Shown here one piece after another: positions 8,528-17,949 of a stretch of 45,526 nucleotides of DNA. The position numbers and the translations under genes are program-made. The stretch is from Pseudomonadota bacterium. GTDB lineage: Bacteria > Desulfobacterota > Desulfobulbia > Desulfobulbales > SURF-16. Under the pieces are notes generated by a model that saw only the letters and a program-made list of their open reading frames with translations, was not told the origin of the DNA and did no database searches. The DNA is taken from NCBI GenBank assembly GCA_030597865.1, contig JAUVQZ010000002.1, positions 1 through 45,526 of the forward strand. The letters run 5' to 3'. Position 1 is the stretch's first letter, and each line of letters opens with the position of its first letter.

Positions 8528-9865
8528 TCAACCAAGACCAAAGATATTGCTGCCACTGGTGGCGGCGCGCTGATTACCGGATTTTTTGGCAGGACGGCGC
8601 TGGGCCGAGGTGTTCTTGCCCTTGGCAGCGGAGCGTGCCTTGCCACTGCCACCTGAACGACGGCTGGACGTTTTTTTCCTGGCAGCACGCTGGGGGTTGG
8701 CAGGACGGCGCGGTTGACGCGGTGGGCGCGCCTCCTCCACCTCATCCTCCAGGGCAAAACCATCCACCGTAAGTCGGTCAATGGACCGGCCCTGAAGACG
8801 CTCAATGGCCCTGACCATGGTATGGTCGTCATGGCCGATGAAGCTCACGGCGCGACCGCTGCGTTGGGCGCGGCCGGTGCGGCCGATTCGATGGGTATAG
8901 GCCTCGGCGGTTGCGGGCAGGTCAAAGTTAATCACCTGACCCACCAGGGAAACATCAATGCCGCGGGCCGCGATGTCAGTGGCGACAAGCACGGTAAAAT
9001 TGCCGTCACGGAAACCCGTAAGGGCACGCTGCCGTTGGTTTTGCGACATATTACCCTGGAGATCGGTGGCCTTGAGCCCTGCCCTGTTGAGCTTCTTGGC
9101 CAGGTTTTTGGCGCCGTACTTGGTACGGGTGAAGACAAGGGTGGAGCCGTCAGTGGTTTCCTTGATGAGATGCAGGAGTAAGGCGGTCTTCTTCTTTTGG
9201 GCCACCGGATAGAGTGCTTGGCTGATCAACTCCAGGGGCTGTTCAAGTTTGATCCGCACCTCCACCGGGTTGGTGAGGGTTTCATCGGCCAGTTTACGGA
9301 TATGACCCGGCATGGTGGCGGAAAAGAGCAGGGTCTGCCTCTTGCGCGGCAGGTGCTTGAGGATGCGACGGATATCAGGGAAAAATCCCATGTCAAACAT
9401 CTGATCCGCCTCGTCAAGGACCAGGCTCTCCACCTTACTCAGGTCAAGATCATGACTGTTAAGATGGTCAAGGAGGCGGCCCGGACAGGCGATGACCACC
9501 TCAACGCCGCGTCTAAACTCCTGCACCTGTTTGCCCTTGCCCACACCGCCATAGACGGTGACCGACCGCAGGCCAGTACCTTGGGCCAGCTCCTGGAAAC
9601 TCTGGTCAATCTGTTCGGCCAGTTCCCTGGTCGGGGCCACCACCAGGGCGCTCACCTTGCGGCGCGGCCCATCGGCCAGCCGTTGGATGATGGGCAGGGC
9701 AAAGGCGGCCGTCTTGCCGGTACCGGTCTGGGCCAGGCCCAGGACATCCCTGCCTGCCAATACCTTGGGGATGGCCTGTTCCTGGATGGGGGTGGGCGCC
9801 TGGTATCCACACGCCTTAATATTGTCCATAATCTTTGTTTGAAACTTAAACTGGGTGAAACTCAT
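8528..9865 (-). CDS. rhlE: DEAD-box ATP-dependent RNA helicase, RhlE-like
   Basis: 445 residues. All helicase motifs are visible: Q motif PTPIQEQAIP, motif I AQTGTGKTAAF, Ia PTRELAEQ, II VLDEADQMFDMGF, III SATMP, V ATDIAARGIDV, VI HRIGRTGRAQRSG. The C-terminal 70 residues are a disordered, Arg/Lys-rich tail, as in RhlE proteins, which likely bind RNA unspecifically. The role is in RNA remodelling, ribosome assembly or decay. The start ATG has the ribosome site AAGGAG. The rhlE name is by architecture. A related DEAD-box paralogue such as RhlB or CsdA is less likely, given the short tail. Confidence 0.9.
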   Translation of the reverse strand: MSFTQFKFQTKIMDNIKACGYQAPTPIQEQAIPKVLAGRDVLGLAQTGTGKTAAFALPIIQRLADGPRRKVSALVVAPTRELAEQIDQSFQELAQGTGLRSVTVYGGVGKGKQVQEFRRGVEVVIACPGRLLDHLNSHDLDLSKVESLVLDEADQMFDMGFFPDIRRILKHLPRKRQTLLFSATMPGHIRKLADETLTNPVEVRIKLEQPLELISQALYPVAQKKKTALLLHLIKETTDGSTLVFTRTKYGAKNLAKKLNRAGLKATDLQGNMSQNQRQRALTGFRDGNFTVLVATDIAARGIDVSLVGQVINFDLPATAEAYTHRIGRTGRAQRSGRAVSFIGHDDHTMVRAIERLQGRSIDRLTVDGFALEDEVEEARPPRQPRRPANPQRAARKKTSSRRSGGSGKARSAAKGKNTSAQRRPAKKSGNQRAATSGSNIFGLG

Positions 9866-10396
9866 TACAACTCCTTGTGGGCTCCATCATCCCGTTATGG
9901 ACAGTGGAACGGTAATATATGCCATGGGCGATAACGCCGAGGCATTGGTTTATATGTCTTACATTTATGGGGATCCGGCGATGGGAAAAACCTCCATGGT
10001 GAGCCGGACACGCACTTGCGGCGTGTGCACCATGGCAGGCGAGAGAGAAGAGGTGGGAAGTATCAAGGGGGGAGCAATGAGCGTCTGCGTCCACCCTTTT
10101 TCTTTTTCAGCTATTGTTCGTTGACCACCATTTTTCAATGCCCAAGGGTGAGCCAAACTAAGGCTACGCCATTGACGTGGCTGGCTGAAAAAGAAGGCCC
10201 ACCATACAGGATGATTGTTGTTTTGACAATCACCTTTAAATAATGTTCCCAACCCACACCTTTTTCAGGGGAAGAATCAGCGGATAGAGCAAAACCCATT
10301 GACCCCATAATAATAATGGTGATAGGTAAAAAAATCCCTGGAGATGAAGGGGATTTTCTGTCATTTTATGGGCCAATCCAAAATCAGGAGTCATAC
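9866..10396. other. Intergenic region upstream of the DUF4438 gene
   Basis: 531 bases without a convincing gene. It must hold the divergent promoters for the helicase (minus) and the DUF4438-pyrE operon (plus). The one clear structure is AAAATCCC / GGGATTTT (10331-10357, 11-base loop), a small terminator-like or attenuator hairpin 40 bases upstream of the DUF4438 start. Short open frames here have no coding character. Confidence 0.4.
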
Positions 10397-11281
10397 ATGA
10401 AGATAAAGACCAACGAAGATAAACTGGTCTGCCAGTCGGTGATTGGCGAAATCACCTCGCCCCTGGGCGGTATCAACCCCTATCGGATCAATCCGGATGG
10501 CCACTCTGACATCTATCCAGGGGTGGGCGGCATCACCTATAATGTCCGCATTGGCGACAGGGCCTGTGGTCTTTTTGCCGACCATGTTGAACCCGGGGTT
10601 TCCATCTCCAACTTCACCCAGTTTTCCGGTCAGCCAGGACCGAACCGGGCCCTCAACCTTTTTTCCTGCGTGGGCAATGTGGCATGCGTGGTATCGGGCG
10701 AGGCCAAGGGTGCCACGGGCCGGGTCACGGGCAAGCACGGCGGCATTGACCATGTGCTCCTTGACTTTAGCCCCAAAGTTCTGGAGCAGCTGGTGATCGG
10801 CGACAAGATCCAGATAAAGGCCGTGGGATGCGGCCTGGGCCTGGCCGATCATCCAACAATCAAGCTGCTCAATATGGATCCGGCCCTGTTTACGGCCTTG
10901 GGGATAAAAGCACACCAGGACGGCCACCTTGAGGTTCCGGTCACCCACACCATTCCCGCCAAAATCATGGGCTCCGGCATTGGTCATTCCCACTCAAACT
11001 CCGGTGATTACGACATCCAGCTCTTTGACAAACCAACCGTTGACGAGTATGGTCTGGAAAATTTGCGCCTAGGTGACTTTGTCGCCATCATGGATGCCGA
11101 TGCCACCTATGGCAGAATCTACAAGACAGGCGGCGTGGTCATCGCTATCATTGTTCATTCCGACTGCGTGCTGGCCGGCCACGGACCGGGCGCCATGGTT
11201 GCTATGGCCTCCAAGGATGGCCTGATTATCCCGAAAATAGACGCCAAGGCCAACCTGAGCAGATATTTCAAAAAACTTTAA
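10397..11281 (+). CDS. DUF4438 domain-containing protein
   Basis: 294 residues from ATG 10397 (MKIKTNEDKLVCQSVIGEI); the longer frame from 10316 has no coding character before this point. The sequence is full of glycine-rich conserved loops such as NPYRINPDGHSDIYPGVGGITYNV, GRVTGKHGGIDHVLLDF, KIMGSGIGHSHSNSGDYDIQLF and HSDCVLAGHGPG, with several conserved His and Asp residues that suggest metal binding. It matches what I recall of the DUF4438 family of anaerobes and thermophiles. No function is established. It is 21 bases upstream of pyrE and probably co-transcribed with it. Confidence 0.75.
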   Translation: MKIKTNEDKLVCQSVIGEITSPLGGINPYRINPDGHSDIYPGVGGITYNVRIGDRACGLFADHVEPGVSISNFTQFSGQPGPNRALNLFSCVGNVACVVSGEAKGATGRVTGKHGGIDHVLLDFSPKVLEQLVIGDKIQIKAVGCGLGLADHPTIKLLNMDPALFTALGIKAHQDGHLEVPVTHTIPAKIMGSGIGHSHSNSGDYDIQLFDKPTVDEYGLENLRLGDFVAIMDADATYGRIYKTGGVVIAIIVHSDCVLAGHGPGAMVAMASKDGLIIPKIDAKANLSRYFKKL

Positions 11282-11302
11282 TCCTCTTCCGGAACAATCA
11301 CC

Positions 11303-11860
11303 ATGAACGACAGACAGCGTTTGAAGGATATCCTTCTTGAAAAATCATACCGCAAGGGCACCTTCACCCTTTCCTCCGGCCGGGAATCAGATTTCTATAT
11401 TGATGTCAAACAGACCAGCCTGGATGCCGAAGGCGCCCTGCTCTGCGGCAAACAGATCTTTGAACTGATCACCAGGCATCCCGAAGAGATAGGGGCTGTG
11501 GGCGGCATGACCTTAGGGGCTGATCCGCTGGTGACTGCCGCCTCCATTGCCAGTTTTCTGGACGGCAAGAATCCCATCCCTGCCTTTATCGTCAGAAAGG
11601 AGGCCAAGGGCCACGGTACCGGTCAGTTTCTTGAGGGCCAGAAAAACATGGCGGCCGGCTGCAAGGTAACCCTCCTTGAAGACGTGGTCACCAGCGGTGG
11701 CACCCTCATCCAGGTCATTGACCGGGTGGAGGCCCAGGGCTTCAAGGTGGTGCAGATTATCACCGTGGTGGATCGTGAGGAGGGAGGCGCTGAGGTCCTT
11801 GCGGAACGCGGCTTTGCCCTGGAGGCCATTTTCACCCGCACCCAGCTCCTGGCCGGTTAA
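11303..11860 (+). CDS. pyrE: Orotate phosphoribosyltransferase
   Basis: 185 residues. The N-terminal part has KGTFTLSSGRESDFYIDVKQ, typical of PyrE. The PRPP-binding motif is VTLLEDVVTSGGTLIQVID (about residues 117-135), and the GxRxExKxHG-like loop is VRKEAKGHGTG. It converts orotate plus PRPP to orotidine 5'-monophosphate in de novo pyrimidine synthesis, in the cytoplasm. It sits between the DUF4438 gene and a small dual-CXXC gene on the same strand. Confidence 0.95.
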   Translation: MNDRQRLKDILLEKSYRKGTFTLSSGRESDFYIDVKQTSLDAEGALLCGKQIFELITRHPEEIGAVGGMTLGADPLVTAASIASFLDGKNPIPAFIVRKEAKGHGTGQFLEGQKNMAAGCKVTLLEDVVTSGGTLIQVIDRVEAQGFKVVQIITVVDREEGGAEVLAERGFALEAIFTRTQLLAG

Positions 11861-11916
11861 GCCGTTATCAGGGCAATGACAACTGAACATTGCCCCATTA
11901 ATAAGGTAGTTATGTG

Positions 11917-12087
11917 ATGAAGTGCAGAGAATGTAACGAAAATTTAGAGGTGGCCCGCTCCTGTGGCCGGGTACGGATGCGCTGCACCTCCTGTGGCAAT
12001 GAATACCAGATCCACGAGGTGGCTGCCGATCTTGATGATAAGACCGTGGCCATCCTGGAACGTTACACCGCCATCATCTATGATTAG
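11917..12087 (+). CDS. Small dual-CXXC protein (56 aa)
   Basis: A 56-residue ORF, shorter than common ORF cut-offs: MKCRECNENLEVARSCG, then MRCTSCGNEYQIHEVA, ending LERYTAIIYD. It has two C-x-x-C pairs (Cys3/Cys6 and Cys23/Cys26) plus Cys16, as in a small zinc ribbon. From memory this resembles a family called dual CXXC motif small (seleno)protein, in which some members replace one Cys with Sec. Here all positions are Cys. ATG 11917 follows ATAAGGTAGT, a weak ribosome site, 56 bases after pyrE. Function unknown. Confidence 0.7.
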   Translation: MKCRECNENLEVARSCGRVRMRCTSCGNEYQIHEVAADLDDKTVAILERYTAIIYD

Positions 12088-12119
12088 GCTTAGGCAACGC
12101 CGCCATTTCAGCACAAGCC

Positions 12120-14105
12120 CTACCAATCCAGCCGAAAACTATTATCCAGGGCACTGACCTTGGCAAGCTTCACCCTGACCGTATCCCCTGCCTCGACATG
12201 GCCCGCCGGGTTGTGGGGCAGATCGCCCTCCATGAGGATATCGCTGAGCACCACCTGCACACGCCGGGCCTGGATATCAAGGACCAGGGCATCCATGGAA
12301 TTTCCCACCCCCACACCCTCCTCCAGATAACGCAACAGCCAGTAACGATGGCGCTGGTTCCGTACCCGGTTTGCCCGGCCCACCCCATGCAGGATATTGC
12401 CGACAAAGCCTTTGCAATCCTTTTCGGTAAAGGGCGTACCCTTGCGGCTGATAATGCCCACGAGCTGATGCTGCATGACCAGATCCAGGAAGCGGCGGAT
12501 GGGCGAGGTCACCGTGGTATAACAATCGGCACCCACACCACTGTGGGACTTGGCCACGGTAAGAAGATGTCCCCTGGACAGGCAACGGCGCTGCCGAAAG
12601 TTGAGAAAGAGATCCCGTTGCAGTCCCTCAAAAAGACGCTGACGGGGCGGATCCTGGCTGCGATAAAGCCCGGGCTCCATCCGGCTTGAGACATACTGGG
12701 CCCCCAGGACATTGGCCAGCACCATAAACTCGGCCACCAGGGTGCGCGACAGGCTGTCTGAATCGGCCAGTCTCACCTCCACCCCTTCATCCAGCCGGAT
12801 ATTGACATCAGGAACCGGCATCACCACCGCGCCGCCGGCCACCCTCCGCGCCAGGAGCTTCTGGGCAAGATCGGTGAGGACAACTATCTCCCCATCGCTC
12901 TTCTGCTCCGCCATATCCAGGGCCTCAACATAGCTCAACCGGCGCTTGACATTGACCACACTGCGGACAATACGGGAATTGACCACCTCACCCGCCGGGG
13001 TCAACTCAACCAAGGTGGAGATGGCCGGCCGATCAACACCGGCGATAAGGCTGCAACTCTTTTCCGACAGGCTGTGGGGCAGCATGGAGATCTGGCGGTC
13101 CGCCATATAGATGGAGGTGGACCGTTCGCGGGCCGTGTCAAAAAGCAGGTCGCCGGGCCGGACATAATGACTGACATCGGCGATATGGATACCCACCAGA
13201 AAATTATCACCCTTTTTTTCAAGATGGAGGGCATCATCAAGGTCGCGGGTGGAGGCCGCGTCAATGGTGAGCAGGGGTTTATCGCGTAAATCCAGGCGTC
13301 CCTCATCAAAGAAATCCAGGCGCTGCTCCTGAACAGCAAGGGCCTGCTCTTCCTCTGCCTCTGAAAAATCAGTGGGCAGATCAGACTTTAACAGGGGGAT
13401 ATTCTCATCCTCATGCCAGATGCCTGCCCTGACCAGGATAAAATAGGGATCATTGGGCCGTCCGAGGTTGGCCCTTTTCAGAAGCTCACGGGTGGTTGCC
13501 GCATCCACGGCATCATTGCCCTGGAGATAGAAGTTCTCCACCATCTCCAGACAGAGCTGGCGCTCCGGCCAGTCGCAGGCAGCGTCACCATCATAGATGG
13601 CCCGCAGACCCTGGCCACCTTTTTCAAGGAGCGCCTCTTTTTCCTGCTCTTTGTGGGCCATGACCTGCAGCTGCTCCACCACCTCTTGGGAGTGAACCTG
13701 CACCCTGCCCTCTTTATATTTAAAATAGTACCTGTCGCCAAAAACGCAGCGCACAAAGGCGGCAACATGATCATCCGTGGCAGCCTCGGCAAAGGCAAGC
13801 TCGGCAAAAAAAGGGGCGGGGAAGGCGGCCTGCTCCTCGCCCACGGCAAGCTCCCAGATATCCTGGAGATTAATGGGCCCCATCATGGCCTGGCGGCGGG
13901 CTGCGGTTTCCTGGAGCAGGGCCATGGCGGCCTCGCGGCTGTCAGCGCTGAACTTCTTGTCGGAAAGATGGACGATGCGGGCTTGGGGCAGCTTCATTTC
14001 CCGGCCATTTTGATTAATGACCCGCAGTCGCTTACCATCTTCACCCTGGACCAGGGCGCAGATAAATTTACCCTGATCAACATATTCTACAATTTTCCCC
14101 AGCAC
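12120..14105 (-). CDS. RNB-domain exoribonuclease (RNase II/R family)
   Basis: 661 residues from GTG 14105. That start is inferred because the frame before it overlaps the era promoter region, and the domain begins LGKIVEYVDQGKFICALV. The catalytic RNB domain shows DAASTRDLDDALHLEKKG and GIHIADVSHYV (acidic Mg-binding cluster), DRQISMLPHSLSE, and the C-terminal YTTVTSPIRRFLDLVMQHQL, all typical of RNase II/R. The N-terminal part before RNB differs from classical cold-shock domains and is shared by a deltaproteobacterial type. It degrades RNA 3' to 5'. A short S1-like segment ends the protein. Divergent from era. Confidence 0.88.
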   Translation of the reverse strand: MLGKIVEYVDQGKFICALVQGEDGKRLRVINQNGREMKLPQARIVHLSDKKFSADSREAAMALLQETAARRQAMMGPINLQDIWELAVGEEQAAFPAPFFAELAFAEAATDDHVAAFVRCVFGDRYYFKYKEGRVQVHSQEVVEQLQVMAHKEQEKEALLEKGGQGLRAIYDGDAACDWPERQLCLEMVENFYLQGNDAVDAATTRELLKRANLGRPNDPYFILVRAGIWHEDENIPLLKSDLPTDFSEAEEEQALAVQEQRLDFFDEGRLDLRDKPLLTIDAASTRDLDDALHLEKKGDNFLVGIHIADVSHYVRPGDLLFDTARERSTSIYMADRQISMLPHSLSEKSCSLIAGVDRPAISTLVELTPAGEVVNSRIVRSVVNVKRRLSYVEALDMAEQKSDGEIVVLTDLAQKLLARRVAGGAVVMPVPDVNIRLDEGVEVRLADSDSLSRTLVAEFMVLANVLGAQYVSSRMEPGLYRSQDPPRQRLFEGLQRDLFLNFRQRRCLSRGHLLTVAKSHSGVGADCYTTVTSPIRRFLDLVMQHQLVGIISRKGTPFTEKDCKGFVGNILHGVGRANRVRNQRHRYWLLRYLEEGVGVGNSMDALVLDIQARRVQVVLSDILMEGDLPHNPAGHVEAGDTVRVKLAKVSALDNSFRLDW

Positions 14106-14262
14106 GTTCTTCCCGCCTTCCAGTTTAGGGTAGCCTTTATTTGATCCCGCCCCAGTGAAACCGGGCTTCCGCATACTTGCGGGACATGGTGACACATGGT
14201 ACTTTGGCCTCAGAAATCACGATGTACCAACTATCTCCCCCTTTGTCACTGTGAATCCATCC

Positions 14263-15156
14263 ATGAAAACCGTTGAAGAAAAGATCAAAACCGGGGTTGT
14301 CGCCCTGGTGGGTCCGCCCAATGTCGGCAAATCCACCCTGCTCAACACCCTGCTGGGCCAAAAGATATCCATTGTCTCCCCAAAGGCCCAGACCACCAGG
14401 AACCGCATCATGGGGATTATCAACGGTGAAGGCCACCAGATTCTTCTGCTCGATACCCCGGGTATCCACCAGGCCGATTCCCCGCTCAATAAAGAGATGG
14501 TAAAGATTGCCCTGGACTCTCTCCATGACGTGGAAATCATCATCTTCATGATCGATGTCACCTACCCGCTGCCGGAACGGCTGACCAGCGCCAAGCAGGT
14601 TCTGGAGAAAACGGGCAAGCCCGTCATCCTGTTGATCAACAAAATCGACCTCATTGACACAAAGACGCTGTTCCCCATCCTAGAGGCCTATGACGCCCTG
14701 TTTCCCTTCCAGGCCATGCTGCCCATCTCAGCCCTAAAGGCAAACGGCTGTGACCAGCTCATCGCTGAGATCCTCAAACTTCTGCCCACCCGCCCCCGCG
14801 CCTATCCCGACGACATCCCCACCGATGTCACGGAGCGTTTTATTGTCAGCGAGCTGATCAGGGAAAAAATCTTCAACCTCACCCATCAGGAGATTCCCTA
14901 CTCAACGGCGGTGGTGATTGACAGCTTTAAGGAAGAGAAGGACAGGGTGATGATCCATGCCACCATCCAGCTGGAACGAAGCTCCCAGAAGGGGATTATC
15001 ATTGGCAAACAGGGGAAGATGCTGGCCCGCATCGGTCGTGAGGCCAGAAAGGACATGGAGGAATTACTCGGCACCAACGTGGTGCTCAAGCTCTGGGTGA
15101 AGGTGGTGAAGGACTGGTCAAGGAACATGCGCTCCCTGCGGGAACTTGGCTTTTAG
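14263..15156 (+). CDS. era: GTPase Era
   Basis: 297 residues from ATG 14263; the open frame continues 36 codons upstream but Era homology starts here with MKTVEEKIKTGVVALVGPPNVGKS. G motifs: GPPNVGKSTLLN, T in the switch, DTPGIH, NKIDLID. The C-terminal KH domain has IIGKQGKMLARIGREARKDM. Era binds the 3' end of 16S rRNA and is needed for 30S assembly. The GPPNVGKS loop is GPP in place of the common GRP/GRPNVGKS, a mild variant. Divergent from the RNB gene with about 157 bases between starts. Confidence 0.95.
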   Translation: MKTVEEKIKTGVVALVGPPNVGKSTLLNTLLGQKISIVSPKAQTTRNRIMGIINGEGHQILLLDTPGIHQADSPLNKEMVKIALDSLHDVEIIIFMIDVTYPLPERLTSAKQVLEKTGKPVILLINKIDLIDTKTLFPILEAYDALFPFQAMLPISALKANGCDQLIAEILKLLPTRPRAYPDDIPTDVTERFIVSELIREKIFNLTHQEIPYSTAVVIDSFKEEKDRVMIHATIQLERSSQKGIIIGKQGKMLARIGREARKDMEELLGTNVVLKLWVKVVKDWSRNMRSLRELGF

Positions 15157-15254
15157 TTGTCCCTGCAGACATCTTGACAAAGGTAGCAGGCAACGGTGTG
15201 GTTCTTCACAGCCTGCTTGATCCAGGCCCGGCGGCCTGCCTGCCACAAAATCTC

Positions 15255-15629
15255 CTATAATTTTGCCCGCGCCTCCACCAGACGCTGGATCTTTTGCTGA
15301 TCACGCCTTGACATGTCTTGAAACTGGCAGCCTGCCGAGACGATATCGAGAAAATTCTGGTCAATCACCCAGCGCACCTCCATACGCACCTCTTCGACAT
15401 CCTGCAACTCAGCCAGGCCATTTAAACCCATCAGGGTTAGATGATCTCCGGGCTGTAATACCCTTCCACCATTGCGTTTCTGGCTCAACTGCAGACCGCC
15501 ACTGCTGATATTAAGAATATCGACAAAAAAAGGCTCACCACCGCTACCATTAATGGCAGCAGCGATCTTTTCGCCGTTATTGAAAAAGGTACGGGGTGAA
15601 CTTCTCTTTTCCACAAACGATGATCCCAT
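15255..15629 (-). CDS. PilZ domain protein
   Basis: 124 residues, one PilZ domain and nothing else. The N-terminal EKRSSPR carries the RxxxR c-di-GMP motif and NISSGGLQL is the (D/N)xSxxG motif. These are the two ligand-contact motifs, so c-di-GMP binding is likely. A central hydrophobic beta-barrel and the ending helix RRDQQKIQRLVEARAKL complete it. The output partner is not evident from the neighbours. It is about 160 bases from the terminator on its upstream side. Confidence 0.85.
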   Translation of the reverse strand: MGSSFVEKRSSPRTFFNNGEKIAAAINGSGGEPFFVDILNISSGGLQLSQKRNGGRVLQPGDHLTLMGLNGLAELQDVEEVRMEVRWVIDQNFLDIVSAGCQFQDMSRRDQQKIQRLVEARAKL

Positions 15630-15750
15630 AATTCTCTCCCTGGATTAATGTCGCATCCAGGTGAGTCTATCAAAAAAGAAAGTTCACTGGCAAGTGGTTA
15701 GTTAACAGAGGCAAGGCAGAAGGAAGCATTTCTCCGCCAAAGACGACCAT

Positions 15751-15788
15751 AAAAAAAAGCCCCGCCAGAACTGGCGGGGCTTTTTTTT
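15751..15788. terminator. Bidirectional intrinsic terminator
   Basis: AAAAAAAAGCCCCGCCAG and CTGGCGGGGCTTTTTTTT form an 18-bp perfect stem-loop with runs of A and T at the ends. It lies four bases after the stop of the small hypothetical gene at 15792-16097 and serves its transcript. Confidence 0.9.
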
Positions 15789-15791
15789 ATG

Positions 15792-16097
15792 TTAAACTAT
15801 AACATCAATTGTCGATTTAGAATCTTCCGGGGGCGGCTGAGGTCTTGATTCATAACGGTCGGTGCTTGACTCCATACGATTTTTATCCGCTGCCTGGGAG
15901 GCCTCAGAGGTTGCCCGGGATGTCTCCAGGGCTGCCGCTGAAAAATCGGCAACAACTGCGGAACCTGCCTCACTGGCCTGACCAGCCCGGCTCATTTCAT
16001 TTTCCCGGGTGGGGGACTTAATTTTCGTACCGCTATCTAAATTCTGGGGTCTATTATTGTCCTGGACAGTGGTAATACTTGCGCCATCAATAGCCAT
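15792..16097 (-). CDS. Hypothetical small protein (101 aa)
   Basis: 101 residues, low complexity, rich in Ser, Ala, Glu and Asn, with no hydrophobic segment. It begins MAIDGASITTVQDNNRPQN and ends SKSTIDVIV. I do not recognise a family. It is considered real because ATG 16097 has GGAGGG at good spacing and a strong terminator follows the stop immediately, making a one-gene transcript. The small, hydrophilic, apparently disordered sequence with short hydrophobic ends recalls small motility-associated proteins. That is only an impression. Confidence 0.6.
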   Translation of the reverse strand: MAIDGASITTVQDNNRPQNLDSGTKIKSPTRENEMSRAGQASEAGSAVVADFSAAALETSRATSEASQAADKNRMESSTDRYESRPQPPPEDSKSTIDVIV

Positions 16098-16445
16098 AAT
16101 GTCCCTCCGTACAAAATTTATCTTTCATAAACCATCTTTTACAATAAGTATCTTTTTGCCATTTCGCTAGTGTTGGTTTTTATTTTTTTCTTTCTCCTTA
16201 TTTTTTAAGCACTTACCCATGCTTGACATGGGCCACCCAGAGGTTGTTCCCCCTGAACCCCCTGGGGCGGCAAAAATAATCCTCCCCTCCCTTTGTCAGC
16301 TGCTTTTTTGTGGGAAACGTGCGTTCTGCCATTGTATTTTGCTGCCAAACTATTTATGACAGAGTGTCAAAAAATAATATCTTAAATCGATCCGCACCAA
16401 GCCTTGGCCGGATCGTTACTCCAATTTGTCTCAAGGACACCTATT
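16098..16445. other. Intergenic region upstream of gltX with a hairpin
   Basis: 348 bases without a gene. The only structure seen is a two-part hairpin at 16388-16415: CGATCCG / CGGATCG outer arms and CCAA / TTGG inner arms, 30 bases before the gltX start. It has no T-run, so it is not a terminator. It could be a leader structure or an operator. The region also holds the promoter for the minus-strand hypothetical gene. Confidence 0.35.
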
Positions 16446-17930
16446 ATGGCCAACGAAGTTAGACTCCGCTTTCCCCCAAGCCCCACAGGCTATCTGCATA
16501 TCGGCGGGGCACGCACCGCTATTTTAAACTGGCTCTATGCCCGAAAGCATAACGGCAAACTCATCCTGCGCATTGAGGATACCGATGCCGAGCGCTCCAC
16601 CGAGGCATCTATCCAGGGCATTATGGATGGCCTTAACTGGCTGGGTATTGACTGGGACGAGGGCCCCTATTTCCAGACCGACTTTACCGGGGATCACCAG
16701 GCCGCAGGCCAGAAACTTCTCGACACAGGCAAGGCCTATAAATGTTTCTGCACCAAGGAGGTGCTTGATGCCAAACGGCAGGCCGCCCTGGCAGCCAAAC
16801 AGGAGGTCAGGTATGACGGCACCTGCCGCAATCTGAGCCCTGAGGAGATTGCTGACCAAGAGGCGGCAGGCATCCCGTCCGTGCTTCGCTTCAAGGTTCC
16901 TGAGCGCGATGGCTCTGTGGGCTATGACGACAAGGTCTTGGGCCGTATCGAACAAAAGTACTGCGAGATTTCCGACTTTGTCATTGTCCGCTCCAACGGC
17001 AAACCCCTGTATCTGCTGTGCAATGTGGTGGATGATATCCGTGACCGCATCTCCCATGTCGTTCGTGGCCAGGACCACAAGGATAACACCAACCGCCAGA
17101 TCCTCCTCTATGAGGCCCTGGGGGCGCCGGTCCCGGTCTTTGCCCACATGCCGCTGACCCTGGACACCAAAAAGGCCAAGATCTCCAAACGCAGCCATGG
17201 CGAAATAGTCGCGGTTCACTGGTATCGCGACCACGGCTTTCTCCCTTGGGCCATGATCAACTTTCTCTGCCTGCTGGGCTGGTCCGCCGGTGATGACCGG
17301 GAAATCTTTTCAAAGGATGAATTGCTCGAGGCCTTCACCCTGGAGCGCATCAATAAGTCAAACGCCGTCTTTAATTATAAAAAGGATGACCCGAAATTCA
17401 TCACCGACCCCAAGCTCCTCAATATCAACGCCCATTACCTGCGCACCATGGACCTTGAAGAGCTGGCCGTCCTGGTCAAAAAGGAGTTGGAGAGTGCCGG
17501 TATCTGGCAGGCGGCCTATGGGGGGGAACGCAAGGGATGGTTCTTAAAGACCCTGGACATGAGCCGCGAACGTTTCTACACCCTGAAGGATTTTAGCACC
17601 GAGGGCAGGGCCTGGTTTGCCGACGATTTTGCCATGTGCCCCAAGGCCCTAAAGAAAAATGTCCGTAAGCATGATCAACTTAGAGAATGGTTGCCGGAGC
17701 TGGCCGACAGAATGGCCGCCCTGGATGATTTCAGCGCGGATGAGACCGAGAAGGCGGCCCGGGACTTTGCCGAGGAAAAGGATATCAAGCCCGGCATCCC
17801 CATTAACGCCTCCCGCGCCGTCTTGACCGGTCAGATCAAAGGACCCTCCATGTTTGAGGTCTTTGCCCATCTTGGCAAAGAGACCGTGGTCCGCCGCTTG
17901 CGGGAGTCTGGCAGGTGGTTTGAAAAATAA
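16446..17930 (+). CDS. gltX: Glutamyl-tRNA synthetase
   Basis: 494 residues from ATG 16446 with AAGGA upstream; the open frame starts earlier at 16404 but the family begins at MANEVRLRFPPSPTGYLHIGGART. It is a class I synthetase: HIGG at about residues 19-22 and KISKRSHG as the KMSKS loop. The anticodon-binding alpha-helical domain fills the C-terminal part. It charges tRNA-Glu. It is followed after 170 bases by glnS, so this organism does not need to form Gln-tRNA by the amidotransferase route, and the GluRS is probably discriminating. Confidence 0.95.
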   Translation: MANEVRLRFPPSPTGYLHIGGARTAILNWLYARKHNGKLILRIEDTDAERSTEASIQGIMDGLNWLGIDWDEGPYFQTDFTGDHQAAGQKLLDTGKAYKCFCTKEVLDAKRQAALAAKQEVRYDGTCRNLSPEEIADQEAAGIPSVLRFKVPERDGSVGYDDKVLGRIEQKYCEISDFVIVRSNGKPLYLLCNVVDDIRDRISHVVRGQDHKDNTNRQILLYEALGAPVPVFAHMPLTLDTKKAKISKRSHGEIVAVHWYRDHGFLPWAMINFLCLLGWSAGDDREIFSKDELLEAFTLERINKSNAVFNYKKDDPKFITDPKLLNINAHYLRTMDLEELAVLVKKELESAGIWQAAYGGERKGWFLKTLDMSRERFYTLKDFSTEGRAWFADDFAMCPKALKKNVRKHDQLREWLPELADRMAALDDFSADETEKAARDFAEEKDIKPGIPINASRAVLTGQIKGPSMFEVFAHLGKETVVRRLRESGRWFEK

Positions 17931-17949
17931 CCTGCCGGGCCTTTAAGGC

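Noticed and set aside
10005..10050. Imperfect GC-rich inverted repeat near CGCACTTGCGGCGTGTGC
   Set aside because: Arms are short and no T-run follows. Not enough to call a terminator or operator.
14137..14187. Minus-strand mini-ORF MSRKYAEARFHWGGIK upstream of the RNB gene
   Set aside because: It is only 16 codons long and overlaps the upstream frame of the RNB gene and the era leader. No ribosome site is clear. A leader peptide is possible but there is no support.
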